Shown: positions 27,033 through 36,177 of the stretch, piece after piece
Numbering within the stretch: the first letter of the stretch is position 1
Layout: every line of letters starts with the position of its first letter
Source: DATHTS01 sp965219305
Lineage (GTDB): Bacteria; Acidobacteriota; Blastocatellia; Pyrinomonadales; Pyrinomonadaceae
Length of the DNA: 64,000 nt
Assembly (NCBI GenBank): GCA_965219305.1
Contig: OZ244725.1
Coordinates: forward strand, 3,472,001 to 3,536,000
Direction of reading: 5' to 3'
Position numbers and translations under genes: made by a program
Notes under the pieces: generated by a model
What the model was told of the DNA's origin: nothing
What the model saw: the letters and a program-made list of their open reading frames with translations, nothing else
Database searches by the model: none

Positions 27033-27478
27033 TTACACGCATAAAAGTTTTTCGTCAGTAATGACTTTACTGTTTTTGACGAAATTTTCTGTTTTATTTG
27101 AGCGGCAGCATTTCCGGCAATGAATACAATTTTTTTTCAATTTTTGCTTGAATTCAGCCGTTAAACTTTCAAACAATGCCTTGATAAGCAAATCGTTCGC
27201 GCCGGTTTTTCGCAGAGAAGTTTTATCTTCTTCAAGCAAAACAAATTCCACGCCGCGCGTTTTGACGGCTTCGACCAGTTCTTTTTTAATTATTCTTTTG
27301 ATTTGGAAATATTCGACGTAAATGCAAGTTTCGACAAAATTTCGCCGAGATTCGTGAACGGTTTTTTCGTCTGTGCGGAAATTGCGAAATTGTTGAGTAT
27401 AAATACTAAAACAGCGGCGCAAGTGAGAAATAATACCGATTTTTGTGAAAATTTGTATAAATTATTCGGGCGATTCAT
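27033..27478 (-). pseudogene. Frameshifted paralogue of the neighbouring TPR protein's N-domain
   Basis: From ATG 27478 the frame gives a signal peptide (ending AISA-Q) and LGEILSKLAFTSNISKSKE, then a stop at 27290. The next frame continues IIKKELVEAVKTRGVEFVLL and SLRKTGANDLLIKALFESL, matching the KVRGVDFLLSS/LKEAGATPELLNII domain of the upstream TPR gene. One missing base in an A-rich run (about 27288-27300) explains the break. The 17-base overlap with the upstream gene's end indicates operon origin. A sequencing error is possible. Confidence 0.7.
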
Positions 27479-28271
27479 TTTGTTTTTGTTTTCTTTTATC
27501 CAGAACTTCTATCCACTTTTTTGTCAGCGATAACTTTTTCGGAGCATCCTTGTTGTCCGGGTTAAGTTCGAGAACTTTCTCGTAATCTTCTACTGCTTTT
27601 TCGTATTGGTCGTTTGAAAAATAAGCCGACCCGCGACTCAGATACGCCTGAAAATAAGTCGGACGACTTTCGATAACCTGGCTGTAATCTCTAATAGCTT
27701 TTCCGAATTCTCTAAGGGAAAAATAAGCGGCGGCGCGGTTGTAATATAAATTCGGATTGGGTTTTACGGCTATTGCTTTGTTGAAAAATTCGATTGATTT
27801 TTCAAATTCTTTTTTGTCAAAATAAGCAACTCCGAGACCTCCGTAAGCGAAAGCGTGCCTTGGGTTTAACTCGATGGCTTGCTGAAAATTCTCGATGGCT
27901 TGCTGAAAATTCTGCTTATTATACAAATCCAATCCCTGAGAATAAAGTTCGTTTGATCTTTTGATATTTTCTTCGGAAGTCGCCTCACGCTCACTTTCTT
28001 CACGAATAATATTGAGAAGTTCGGGAGTCGCGCCGGCTTCTTTTAGTTGGTTTTCATTTTCCGACGAAAGCAAAAAATCAACGCCGCGCACTTTCACGCT
28101 GTCAATGATATAGCTGATTCTTTCTTCAGACGTAAAATCTCCACTCGTAGATCGCAGAGCGGTGGTAATTTCCTTTAATGACAAAGTATTATCTTGTTGT
28201 GCAAGAACTGTCTGAATATAAAAAGTCCCGCACATTAAAGCCAAAAGCAATAATTTTGATGGAAAACGCAT
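27462..28271 (-). CDS. Secreted TPR protein
   Basis: 269 residues. A signal peptide (ending VLA-Q, about 24) precedes a small N-terminal domain with VKVRGVDFLLSSENENQ that is also found in the next (broken) gene. From about 110 come four TPR units with the helix-turn pattern LYNKQNFQQAIENFQQAIEL, FDKKEFEKSIEFFNKAIAV, FSLREFGKAIRDYSQVIES and YFSNDQYEKAVEDYEKVLEL. It follows the Ser/Thr kinase gene in the same orientation and may be a periplasmic partner, but this is inference. Confidence 0.85.
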   Translation of the reverse strand: MRFPSKLLLLALMCGTFYIQTVLAQQDNTLSLKEITTALRSTSGDFTSEERISYIIDSVKVRGVDFLLSSENENQLKEAGATPELLNIIREESEREATSEENIKRSNELYSQGLDLYNKQNFQQAIENFQQAIELNPRHAFAYGGLGVAYFDKKEFEKSIEFFNKAIAVKPNPNLYYNRAAAYFSLREFGKAIRDYSQVIESRPTYFQAYLSRGSAYFSNDQYEKAVEDYEKVLELNPDNKDAPKKLSLTKKWIEVLDKRKQKQNESPE

Positions 28272-28353
28272 AAATTCACCAATTGAGTTTAAAATTTCCT
28301 GCGATATAGAATTTTTCTAATTATTCATCTAAATCTAAATTTCGTAAAAGTCA

Positions 28354-30279
28354 CTATTTACAATCATCGCTAAAAATACAATCCATATTCTTTTTGCCTT
28401 TTTTCGCCGGTTTCGGCGCAGGAGTTTTTACGGGTTTTGCCGTCGGTTCCGGTTTGGATGATTCTACAGGATTACTAATTCTTTTTGTCTCTGAAGGCGC
28501 AGATTTGGAAACAGGTTCGTTTTTTGTTTCAACCGGAGCGGAAGATAAACCGGAATCCGGCGTTTTGGCTGGAGTTTTACTCACGTCGGTTGTTTGTTTA
28601 TTAGCTTCCGGCGATGAACTCGTTTCGGTTATTGCCGAACTTTTTGTGCTGTTGACGTTTGAAATATTTGCAGGCGAATCTTTGGCTTCCGACTTATTTG
28701 AATTATTGCCGAGAATAAACCACACGATGGCGATTCCGCCGATAAAAATCATTGCGAGCGCGGCAAGCGGAATGAGCCATTTTACATTGTTGTTAAAAAA
28801 TGCGTTGTTCGATGTTCGCTCTGTCCGAACAGGCTCAGGTTGCGGCGTGGGCGCAATTGGTCTGTTTATAGATTCGAGTTTTGCCTGATCGAGATACGAA
28901 AATTCGGTTGCGCCGCGCACTTCGGTTTTTCCGGGAAACTCATTTTCGACGCTGCCAAAACCATCCGAATAAGAAAGTGCGGTTATCTCGCCTTCCAAAT
29001 TTTTCGCCGTTGCCGGAACTTCATTACTTGCAGATTCAGCAGAAACAATCGGCGCATCCGGCGAAATAAATGACGATTGGGTTAATCCGGGATTCGTTAC
29101 ATTCGGCGCGGCTGGATGATCGGACGGAAGATTAACAATTGTCGCTGCATCGTGCGGATGTTGATTTTCAAAAGCGGCACGACGTTGGCGTTCGAGTTCA
29201 ACTTGTCTTTGATGTTCGGATCGGTCTTTTTCAATGTTTTGACGTTCAAGAGCGAGTTTTTCGCGTTCGATGCGGATTTTTTCTTGTTCAACTTCCCACG
29301 ATTGCCGCTTGACTTCTTCTTCGCGGCGGCTTTTTCCGGCGATGGCTTTATGCAGCGCGTTTCGCATTTCAAGTGCTGATGAATAACGCTTTTCGCGGTC
29401 AATTTCCATCGCCTTTAGAATCCAATCGGAAATTTCCTGCGGAATTTCAGGGTTTAATTTGTTTGGTGGAGTGAGATTATCGGGTTTTTCGCGCCAAAAT
29501 TCGATTGTTCGTTTCAGCGAATCAACCGGAGCTTTGTTAGTTAAAAAATGATAAAGCGTGGCGGCGAGCGAATAAATATCGCTTCGCAGATCGGCATTTT
29601 GCTCTAAAACGCGCTCCATTTTTTCGCCGTAGATCATTTGTAATGCTTCGCGCGTGATCGGATCAATAACTCTAAGAAGTTGTTCGCTCGGCGAATAGTG
29701 CAGAGTTGCCGCGACCATCGTTGCATTCGTTATCGTTACGCTCGATGTTTTGTCAACGCCTTTGGCGATACCGAAATCGAGCAGTTTTATTTTTCCGCGC
29801 GATGTCAATTTTAGATTTTGCGGTTTAATATCGCGGTGAATGATCGGCGGATTCAGCGTATGCAGATAATCGAGCGCGTCGAGCAATTGGTCAGCCCAAC
29901 TGCAAACCTGTGCAAGCGGAAACGCGCCGTTATTTTTTATGAGCAATTCGTTCAGGTCTTTTCCTTGAATTAACTGCATCACGAGAAACTGGCGATTTAC
30001 CTCGGAAAAATAATCAATCACCTGCGGAAACGCTTCGTGGTCAACCTGCATCAAGATTTTCGCTTCGCGTTCAAATGCGCTGCGGAAAAGTTCGTGCTGT
30101 CTCACATCGGAAACATTGGTCAGAGTCGTAAGAATTTCTTTGAGCGCGACGATTTTGCCGAATTGTTTGGCATCTTCGGCTTCATAGACCGCACCCATCC
30201 CGCCTTGTCCGAGTTGGCGGGTTATTTTATAACGTCCTTGTAAAAGTTCGTCTGCACCGAGCATATTCGAGGTCTTCAA
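28354..30279 (-). CDS. Transmembrane serine/threonine protein kinase (Hanks type)
   Basis: 641 residues. Kinase domain about 16-300 with glycine loop LGQGGMGAVY (23-32), Lys47 (VALKEI), catalytic loop HRDIKPQN (Asp150) and LLDFGIAKG, ending before a coiled-coil (about 315-365) rich in EVEQEKIRIEREKLAL. A disordered Pro/Ser region, one membrane segment (about 500-522) and a long Ser/Thr/Pro/Lys-rich tail follow. It probably signals from the inner membrane. Only one TPR gene follows it. Tail repeats such as KPEPTAKPVKTP suggest an extracytoplasmic linker. Confidence 0.92.
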   Translation of the reverse strand: MKTSNMLGADELLQGRYKITRQLGQGGMGAVYEAEDAKQFGKIVALKEILTTLTNVSDVRQHELFRSAFEREAKILMQVDHEAFPQVIDYFSEVNRQFLVMQLIQGKDLNELLIKNNGAFPLAQVCSWADQLLDALDYLHTLNPPIIHRDIKPQNLKLTSRGKIKLLDFGIAKGVDKTSSVTITNATMVAATLHYSPSEQLLRVIDPITREALQMIYGEKMERVLEQNADLRSDIYSLAATLYHFLTNKAPVDSLKRTIEFWREKPDNLTPPNKLNPEIPQEISDWILKAMEIDREKRYSSALEMRNALHKAIAGKSRREEEVKRQSWEVEQEKIRIEREKLALERQNIEKDRSEHQRQVELERQRRAAFENQHPHDAATIVNLPSDHPAAPNVTNPGLTQSSFISPDAPIVSAESASNEVPATAKNLEGEITALSYSDGFGSVENEFPGKTEVRGATEFSYLDQAKLESINRPIAPTPQPEPVRTERTSNNAFFNNNVKWLIPLAALAMIFIGGIAIVWFILGNNSNKSEAKDSPANISNVNSTKSSAITETSSSPEANKQTTDVSKTPAKTPDSGLSSAPVETKNEPVSKSAPSETKRISNPVESSKPEPTAKPVKTPAPKPAKKGKKNMDCIFSDDCK

Positions 30280-30367
30280 CTAATTAACGAGAATTTGCTA
30301 AAAAAGCTTATGCTAATTATTATTTAACAAATTTCGGCAAAAGAAAAGTGGTTTATGTTAAAAAGTT

Positions 30368-30407
30368 AAAAAAGGCGGAGCATTAATATTCACGCTCCGC
30401 CTTTTTT
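30368..30407 (-). terminator. Terminator after the flotillin operon
   Basis: AAAAAGGCGGAGC and GCTCCGCCTTTTTT flank a 12-base loop just beyond the flotillin stop at 30419. Confidence 0.85.
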
Positions 30408-30418
30408 GACTTTCAGTA

Positions 30419-32104
30419 TTAGTTTTCTTTGTTTTCAGATTTCGGAGTTTCGAGAGTTTTTCTTACCTCCGTTTCCGATTTTTTCTCCGCTGAATTTCCA
30501 TTTCCACCGGAAACTTTCTTCCCGTTTTCGACGGGTTTAACGAGTTTTCCGTCCGTGTTCACGCCGAGTTGTTCGAGAACTTCCGGCACGTTTAAGCCCA
30601 TTGACTGCAACTGTTGAAGGAGTCCGAAAATCATCGTCGGCGCGGTTTGGGCGAAACGATTGATGCCGCTTGAATTGCCATTGCCGTTTTCGTTTCCGCC
30701 CTGATCAATCATCACGACTTTATCAATGTTGCCGAGCGGTTGGGCGACTGCCGCAAAGACCGGCGCGGACGCTTCGATAATTGACGGAAGTTTTTCCAGA
30801 ATCGTTTGCAGACGCGCCGCATCGTTAAATTCGCGCCACGCCGCCGCTTTTTCCATAATCGCTTTCGCTTCCGCAAGACCTTGCGCTTCGGTCGCTTTCG
30901 CTTCCGCCAAACCTTTCGCTTCGAGCTGTTCGGCTTGCGCCAAACCTAACGCACGAACTCTTTCCGCTTCGGCGCGACCTTCAGCTTCGACGGCTTTCGC
31001 ACGACCTTCACCTTCGCGCGTCAGTCTTTCAGAATCGGCTTGCGCCTGTGCGATCTGCGCTTGTTTTTTTCCTTCAGCTTCTAAAATCGCCGATTCCTGC
31101 AAACCTTGCGCCCGCAAAACCGATGCGCGCCGGTCGGCTTCGGCTTGTTTAATGACCGTCGCTTCAAGCTCTTTTTCCTTACGCAGAACTTCTTGCTCTT
31201 GAACGGCGATCTGTTCCTGCGTGCGGATTTTTTCAATTCTGACTTCTTCGGCGACGACTTCCTGTTTCGCCTGCGCTTCGGAAAGCGGTCCGGCTTGACG
31301 TGCGCGTGCGCGTTCTTTTTCGATCTCCGCCGCGACCTGCGCTTTTTGAATTTCCGTTTCACGGTTCGACTGCGCGATTAACGCTTCGGTATTCAGACGA
31401 ACTTTCTCACCTTCTTGCAAAGCTAAAGACGCTTTGATCTTCGAATCTCGATTAGCTTCTGCCTGACCGATTTCCGCATCGCGTTTGACTTCCGCCGTTC
31501 GGCGTTTTCCGAGCGCGTCCAAATAACCTTCGTCATCGGAAATTTCCTGAATCGTCAGCGCGTCCAGACCGATTCCCATTTTTTCTAAATCTCCGGCGGC
31601 TTCGGTCGTCAGTTTTTGCGCGAAGCTCAGACGGTCGTTGTTAATCTCCTCAACCGTCAAAGTTCCAAGAATCGCCCGCAAATGACCTTCGAGCGTTTGA
31701 AAAACGAGTTGATGAAATTCCTGATCGCTCATTCCTAAGAATCTTTCCGCCGCCGAACGCAATGACGTGTCATCGCCTTTGATCTTGACGTTGGCGACCG
31801 CCTTGACGGAAACCGGAACGCCTTCGACCGTGTAAGCGCGATTCGTCGAAAGCGGAACGGTCAGAACATTTAAGTCCAGATATTCGACCTTTTCGAGAAA
31901 AGGAATAACGAGCGTCGCGCCGCCGCGCACTTGCCGATAACCGACCGTCGTGCCGTCGCCCAATTTGCGCGTCCGACCGGAAATAATCGCCGCCTGATTC
32001 GGCGAAACTTTTATATAATTGCGACTGATGATCGAAAATGCCGCGATAACTCCGACCACTATTGCCGCAATACCTGCAATGATAACGATTAATGTAGTAT
32101 CCAT
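30419..32104 (-). CDS. Flotillin-family protein
   Basis: 561 residues. An N-terminal membrane segment (about 5-25) is followed by the SPFH/PHB domain (about 30-200; QAAIISGRTRKLGDGTTVGY) and a long Ala/Glu-rich coiled coil (about 200-430) that builds oligomers, then a Gly/Asn-rich tail. Such proteins organise membrane microdomains. The NfeD-like gene lies upstream on the same strand, the usual pairing. The coiled coil consists of repeated AEAKA/QAE-like units. Confidence 0.93.
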   Translation of the reverse strand: MDTTLIVIIAGIAAIVVGVIAAFSIISRNYIKVSPNQAAIISGRTRKLGDGTTVGYRQVRGGATLVIPFLEKVEYLDLNVLTVPLSTNRAYTVEGVPVSVKAVANVKIKGDDTSLRSAAERFLGMSDQEFHQLVFQTLEGHLRAILGTLTVEEINNDRLSFAQKLTTEAAGDLEKMGIGLDALTIQEISDDEGYLDALGKRRTAEVKRDAEIGQAEANRDSKIKASLALQEGEKVRLNTEALIAQSNRETEIQKAQVAAEIEKERARARQAGPLSEAQAKQEVVAEEVRIEKIRTQEQIAVQEQEVLRKEKELEATVIKQAEADRRASVLRAQGLQESAILEAEGKKQAQIAQAQADSERLTREGEGRAKAVEAEGRAEAERVRALGLAQAEQLEAKGLAEAKATEAQGLAEAKAIMEKAAAWREFNDAARLQTILEKLPSIIEASAPVFAAVAQPLGNIDKVVMIDQGGNENGNGNSSGINRFAQTAPTMIFGLLQQLQSMGLNVPEVLEQLGVNTDGKLVKPVENGKKVSGGNGNSAEKKSETEVRKTLETPKSENKEN

Positions 32105-32284
32105 TTTATTTTACCTCACTTATACATCTGCAATTTTCCGCGCAGATGTCCAAAACTGTAGAGTTCTAGCTTTGAGTTGTGTGAGCTTTTTGAAATCCAA
32201 ACTAAAAATTTGAACTCCGAACGATAGCCATCTAATAGAGAAACTTGTCTGTTGCAAAGATTGTAATTCTAAACGTCAATTATT

Positions 32285-32848
32285 TCAACTCTTTTCTGAG
32301 AAAAGCGAATAACCGCCGTCATTTTGACTGACGACAACACCGTCGCCGGAAACGGATTCGATAAAAACATCCTGTCCGGCTTTGATCTCCGAACCGTCGC
32401 GCGTGCGTGCGATTTTCTCGATTCTTTCTTCGCCGACGCGAATGGAAATTTGCCCGATGCTGTCCGGCAGAATCGGGACGATGACTTGCGCCGTTTTACC
32501 GACGAGCTGCGCCGCGCCGACCGAACTGTTCGACTGTTGGCTGTAAAGAAGTTTTCCGAAAAAATAAACCGCCGCGCCCAAAATCACGCCGCCGACCAAG
32601 CCGGAAACGCTTGCAATTACGGCATTATAACCAAGCTGCACTAAAATCGCGCCGATGCCGCCGAACGTCGTCAGAAAAACGCTGATAACGCGCGTGTCCA
32701 AAAGCCCGAAATCGCCGTGTCCGCCGTCAAAAGCCGAATCGAAATCGAACGCATCGAACAAATCTCCGATAATCAGCGAGATCATCAAAAACAGAAAACC
32801 GAGTGCGCCGATTGCAATAAAAATAATCAAAAGCGTATTTGCGGTCAT
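32285..32848 (-). CDS. NfeD-like membrane protein with OB-fold domain
   Basis: 187 residues. N-terminal membrane segments (about 4-28, then about 53-95 with ISVFLTTFGGIGAILVQLGY) and a C-terminal OB-fold (about 115-180; LVGKTAQVIVPILPDSIGQI and VFIESVSGDGVVVSQNDGG). The short NfeD form without a protease domain normally partners with flotillin, whose gene follows. It probably modulates flotillin assembly. Confidence 0.85.
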   Translation of the reverse strand: MTANTLLIIFIAIGALGFLFLMISLIIGDLFDAFDFDSAFDGGHGDFGLLDTRVISVFLTTFGGIGAILVQLGYNAVIASVSGLVGGVILGAAVYFFGKLLYSQQSNSSVGAAQLVGKTAQVIVPILPDSIGQISIRVGEERIEKIARTRDGSEIKAGQDVFIESVSGDGVVVSQNDGGYSLFSEKS

Positions 32849-32921
32849 TGTTTTTTCTCCGTTCTCTTAATAATACAACGAATTTTTGTTTTGGGCAGTT
32901 TCAAAAATCGGATTTGTGGGA

Positions 32922-32985
32922 GATTAGCCACGAACAGACACGAAAAGAACACGAGAAAGAAAAAATTATAAAACAATTCTTTCGT
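32922..32985. repeat. Dispersed 'TTAGCCACGAACAGACACG' repeat, left copy
   Basis: The string TTAGCCACGAACAGACACGA followed by AAAGAACACGAGAAAGAAAA lies directly downstream of the GxxExxY gene end. A near-identical copy lies at 33353 and an inverted one at 33505, so the gene is bracketed by the repeat. Confidence 0.65.
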
Positions 32986-33340
32986 GTTCGAGTATAGTTT
33001 TTCCGAAATTTAAGAGAATAGCGAGACGTAAACCTGTGGCTTTTAAGTAGTTTATAGTTTGCGCTTTATGAATGTTGGTGATTTTTTCTTGTGCTTTTAG
33101 TTCTAAAATTATCTGATCTTCGACTAAAATGTCGGCAATGTAATCGCCGATGATTCGCCCGTGAAAGTGAATTTTGATCGGTGCTTGCTGTTGCACTTTG
33201 ATTCTGTTTTCCTCGAACAAAACCATTAAAGCATTTTCATAAACCTTCTCAAGGAAACCGAAACCTAATTCTTGGCGAACTTGTATTGCCAAGCCGACAA
33301 TTTGATAAGAAAGTTCTCTATGAATAATTTTATTTTCCAT
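32966..33340 (-). CDS. GxxExxY protein
   Basis: 124 residues with the defining pattern in GFLEKVYENAL (Gly28, Glu31, Tyr34) plus IILELKAQEKI and QTINYLKATG, typical of the family. The fold resembles PD-(D/E)XK nucleases, but activity is unproved. The last codons (ERIVL) overlap the left copy of the flanking repeat, consistent with the gene and repeats forming one mobile-like unit. Confidence 0.9.
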   Translation of the reverse strand: MENKIIHRELSYQIVGLAIQVRQELGFGFLEKVYENALMVLFEENRIKVQQQAPIKIHFHGRIIGDYIADILVEDQIILELKAQEKITNIHKAQTINYLKATGLRLAILLNFGKTILEHERIVL

Positions 33341-33352
33341 ATTTTCTAAGAA

Positions 33353-33401
33353 AATTAGCCACGAACAGAAACGAAAGGAACACGAGAAAGAAATTTATTA
33401 T
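33353..33401. repeat. Dispersed 'TTAGCCACGAACAGAAACG' repeat, right copy
   Basis: TTAGCCACGAACAGAAACGA and AAGGAACACGAGAAAGAAAT, in the same orientation as the copy at 32922. It sits immediately upstream of the GxxExxY gene. Confidence 0.65.
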
Positions 33402-33504
33402 TTTCATTGATTTGTCTTTCATTTTTTGCTTGAGTATTTTTGTTCGCAACTAACTTCTCAACACAATCAAATTAAATTTATTTAATTTTTTTCATTTTAT
33501 TTTA

Positions 33505-33556
33505 TCTTTTTTTCTTTTTCTTTTTCGTGCATTTTCGTGTCTGTTCGTGGCTAATT
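33505..33556. repeat. Inverted copy of the GxxExxY-flanking repeat
   Basis: CTTTTTCGTGCATTTTCGTG followed by TCTGTTCGTGGCTAATTAC is the reverse complement of the copies at 32922 and 33353. It overlaps the end of the M14 peptidase gene region and completes an inverted pair around 33353-33556. Confidence 0.65.
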
Positions 33557-35926
33557 ACTAATCGAATTAAACAATAACGGAAATGTCGCCAAACTCTGCC
33601 CGCGATACTGCGGGCGGAAACCGAATAAAACTATTTTGCCTTTGCCAACGGTAAATTCCACTAGCGCGGCTTTTCCGGCGAGTTTTTCCGCGCCTAACGC
33701 CCAGCCGGAAAGCAGAATTTCTTTCGGGTCTTTCGGATAAGTTGCAATGATTTTGAAGTTGTTCGACAAAGCGAGCAGATCGGTTTTTATCTCGAACGCG
33801 GGCGAATCTTCAAACCACGCGATTGATTTTTCGGGCATTCCTTCGGCGATCGGGTTTTTCGTGTCTAATTCTATCCTTAGAATCGAGCCGGGAATGTAAA
33901 AATCTTTTTCCGGCAAATCTTTCGTTACGTCGCGGACGGGCAGATCGAATTGTTCGATGGCAAAATCCGAAGCGCGGTTCAGGAAAACGAGTGTGCCGCC
34001 CGCTTCGACAAATTTCCGCAGATTTTCCACGCCTTCTTTGCCGATTCCGCCCGTGTATTCATCGGGCATCGAGCCTTTCGGATAGCCGTTTAAGATTTGA
34101 TTCGGCGATTGGTCGGGGAAGATGATCGTTTCCGTTTTAAAATATCTAGTTTCCTCAATTTCTGTTCGGATTTCTTTATCTAAAATTGATTTAAATCGTG
34201 GAAAATCAGGTTTATATCCGCCTGCTTCGACAAGCCAACGAGTCCATCCTTCATCCATATTAGGAATACTAGACTTATAAATTTTATAAAGTGGCGGATG
34301 ACTACCTCCACATCTTATTCCCGAACCTTCACCGAAACCGTTTCGGGGTAAACGATAATTAAAAGGTTTATTGATTGCTGTAAAATCAACATTCATTAAA
34401 AGCGCAAGATTATGCGCGGTTACATCATAAGGCGGAATCGGATTTCCTTTATCGTCTATCAAATCGGGATAGATTTGTTTTTCCAACATCGTTTTTGCAA
34501 AACTGCCGTAAGGTTGTGCAAGTTTGATGACAGATGTTCCTTGTGGATATTTTATTCCATCAGCTTGAAAAGCAAGCGGTTCTTCGATCTCAACGCCGGC
34601 AGACTGTAAAATGCTGAGAAGTTTATCTTGTCTTGATTTTTCATCAACATTTCTTCCTGATCTGGTTGAACCACAATTAAATTCTATTTCTTTTTTCGGC
34701 GTAAAAATATACGCAAAAGTTTCACCGTCTTTTCGCGGTCGCGTCGCATTTTTCCCAATCTTATAAAATCTTTCAAGCCAGGAAGCGCGGTTGTCGGAAG
34801 CGTGTTCCAACAAACTGAACGCGGCGTTTGTCATATAATTTGTGATGTCGCCGAGCGTCCATTTGCCGCCTTTCCAGACGGGCGCGAAGTTTTCGGATTC
34901 TTTTTTCGCATCGAAACCGCGTCCTTTCCGCAAATCTTCAAATTTTATCTCGACGGGCGAAGCGAGATTTGCCGACGCGGTTTCGGACAAGATACGCACA
35001 CCGCCGTGATAATGCGAATAGGCGCGCGAAGGTGTCCAAGCGTCGTAAGTCGTGTTGTTCGTGATGCCTTCAAAACCTTTTTCGCGCAAATCTTTCGCCA
35101 TAAAATTGCCGAGTTCGGTGTAGCCTTCGACGATTTCCTGCGGCACGTTCGGCTCGACGGGCGGTTCATACGGCGGCAGAAAAAGCCGCGCGCCGTTTGA
35201 GCCTTGCTGGTGAATGTCGTGGACGATCTGCGGGTGAAATACGTTGTGAATTTTATCAACCGCGAGCTGCGTTTCGACCTGCGTAAACGCATACCAATCG
35301 CGGTTGTTGTCGTGTCCGACGTATTTCTGATAAAGCTCCGGCGGCGAAGTTCCTTCAAACTTCGTCCCCAGAGTTTTGTCATACCAATTTTTCACAATAT
35401 CAACGCCGTCGGGATTGAGTGACGGAACTAAAACGATGATCGTATTTTCCAAAATCTGCTTAGTTGCTACGTCTTCGGCACGCGCCAATTTTTCGGCGAT
35501 CAGCATAGATGAAAGCGTCGAACCGACTTCCGTCGAATGAATTCCGCAGGTAATCAAAACAAAAGTTTTGCCCTGCTTTATCAAATTCTGCGCGGTTTTA
35601 TCGTTGCGTTTGATAATTCGCGGATCGGCGAGTTTGTTGTTGATCTCGATATATTTGTCGAGATTCTTCAAATTCGCAGGCGTTGAAATAACGGCGTATG
35701 TAAAAGGTCTGTCTTCGGTAGTTTTGCCGATTTCCTTAAAAATTACGCGGTCAGATGCCGCGTCGAGTTTTTGAAAATATTCGACGATACTTGCCCAACT
35801 CGCCAATCTCCGGTCATCGCCCGGAGTAAAACCGATAACGTCCTTCGGCGCGGGAATTTTTTGCGCGAAGATGGAAAAAGCACAAAATATAAACAGGCAC
35901 AGACACGAAAAGACTTTATTTTTCAT
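33551..35926 (-). CDS. Secreted M14-family zinc carboxypeptidase-like protein
   Basis: 791 residues. Signal peptide (1-21, ending IFA-Q). Peptidase M14 domain about 25-330 with zinc ligands His130 and Glu133 (CGIHSTEVGS) and the third His in IVHDIHQQG, and a likely catalytic Glu in RILSETASANL. The C-terminal half (about 600-790) holds ThuA/glutamine-amidotransferase-like segments such as VLFGFRPQYRG. Probably a periplasmic exopeptidase acting on peptides or peptidoglycan. Substrate unknown. Confidence 0.9.
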   Translation of the reverse strand: MKNKVFSCLCLFIFCAFSIFAQKIPAPKDVIGFTPGDDRRLASWASIVEYFQKLDAASDRVIFKEIGKTTEDRPFTYAVISTPANLKNLDKYIEINNKLADPRIIKRNDKTAQNLIKQGKTFVLITCGIHSTEVGSTLSSMLIAEKLARAEDVATKQILENTIIVLVPSLNPDGVDIVKNWYDKTLGTKFEGTSPPELYQKYVGHDNNRDWYAFTQVETQLAVDKIHNVFHPQIVHDIHQQGSNGARLFLPPYEPPVEPNVPQEIVEGYTELGNFMAKDLREKGFEGITNNTTYDAWTPSRAYSHYHGGVRILSETASANLASPVEIKFEDLRKGRGFDAKKESENFAPVWKGGKWTLGDITNYMTNAAFSLLEHASDNRASWLERFYKIGKNATRPRKDGETFAYIFTPKKEIEFNCGSTRSGRNVDEKSRQDKLLSILQSAGVEIEEPLAFQADGIKYPQGTSVIKLAQPYGSFAKTMLEKQIYPDLIDDKGNPIPPYDVTAHNLALLMNVDFTAINKPFNYRLPRNGFGEGSGIRCGGSHPPLYKIYKSSIPNMDEGWTRWLVEAGGYKPDFPRFKSILDKEIRTEIEETRYFKTETIIFPDQSPNQILNGYPKGSMPDEYTGGIGKEGVENLRKFVEAGGTLVFLNRASDFAIEQFDLPVRDVTKDLPEKDFYIPGSILRIELDTKNPIAEGMPEKSIAWFEDSPAFEIKTDLLALSNNFKIIATYPKDPKEILLSGWALGAEKLAGKAALVEFTVGKGKIVLFGFRPQYRGQSLATFPLLFNSISN

Positions 35927-35948
35927 AATTTTATATTAAAACGCGAAG

Positions 35949-36092
35949 CCGACTGGAGCGCAAGCGTCCCCGCTTGCAATAAGTGCGATAGCACGAAAAA
36001 GTGTTCGTTGTCTGCGGCGTTCGGGTAATCCAACATTTTTTCGCGTCGAAGCGACGCTCATTGCAAGCGAGGACGCTTGCGCTCCAGTCATT
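35949..36092. repeat. Inverted repeat of the 'ACTGGAGCGCAAGCGTCC' type
   Basis: GACTGGAGCGCAAGCGTCCC followed by CGCTTGCAAT at the left is mirrored by ATTGCAAGCGAGGACGCTTG and CGCTCCAGTC at the right, with about 80 bases between. It can form a long hairpin between the divergent M14 and OPT genes. Confidence 0.75.
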
Positions 36093-36177
36093 TTTAATTG
36101 TAAATTAACCGAAGATTCTTTCTAAAAATCTATTTTCCGCAAACCGCATTTGAAAAACTTTAGTTCGGAGTTTCTTT

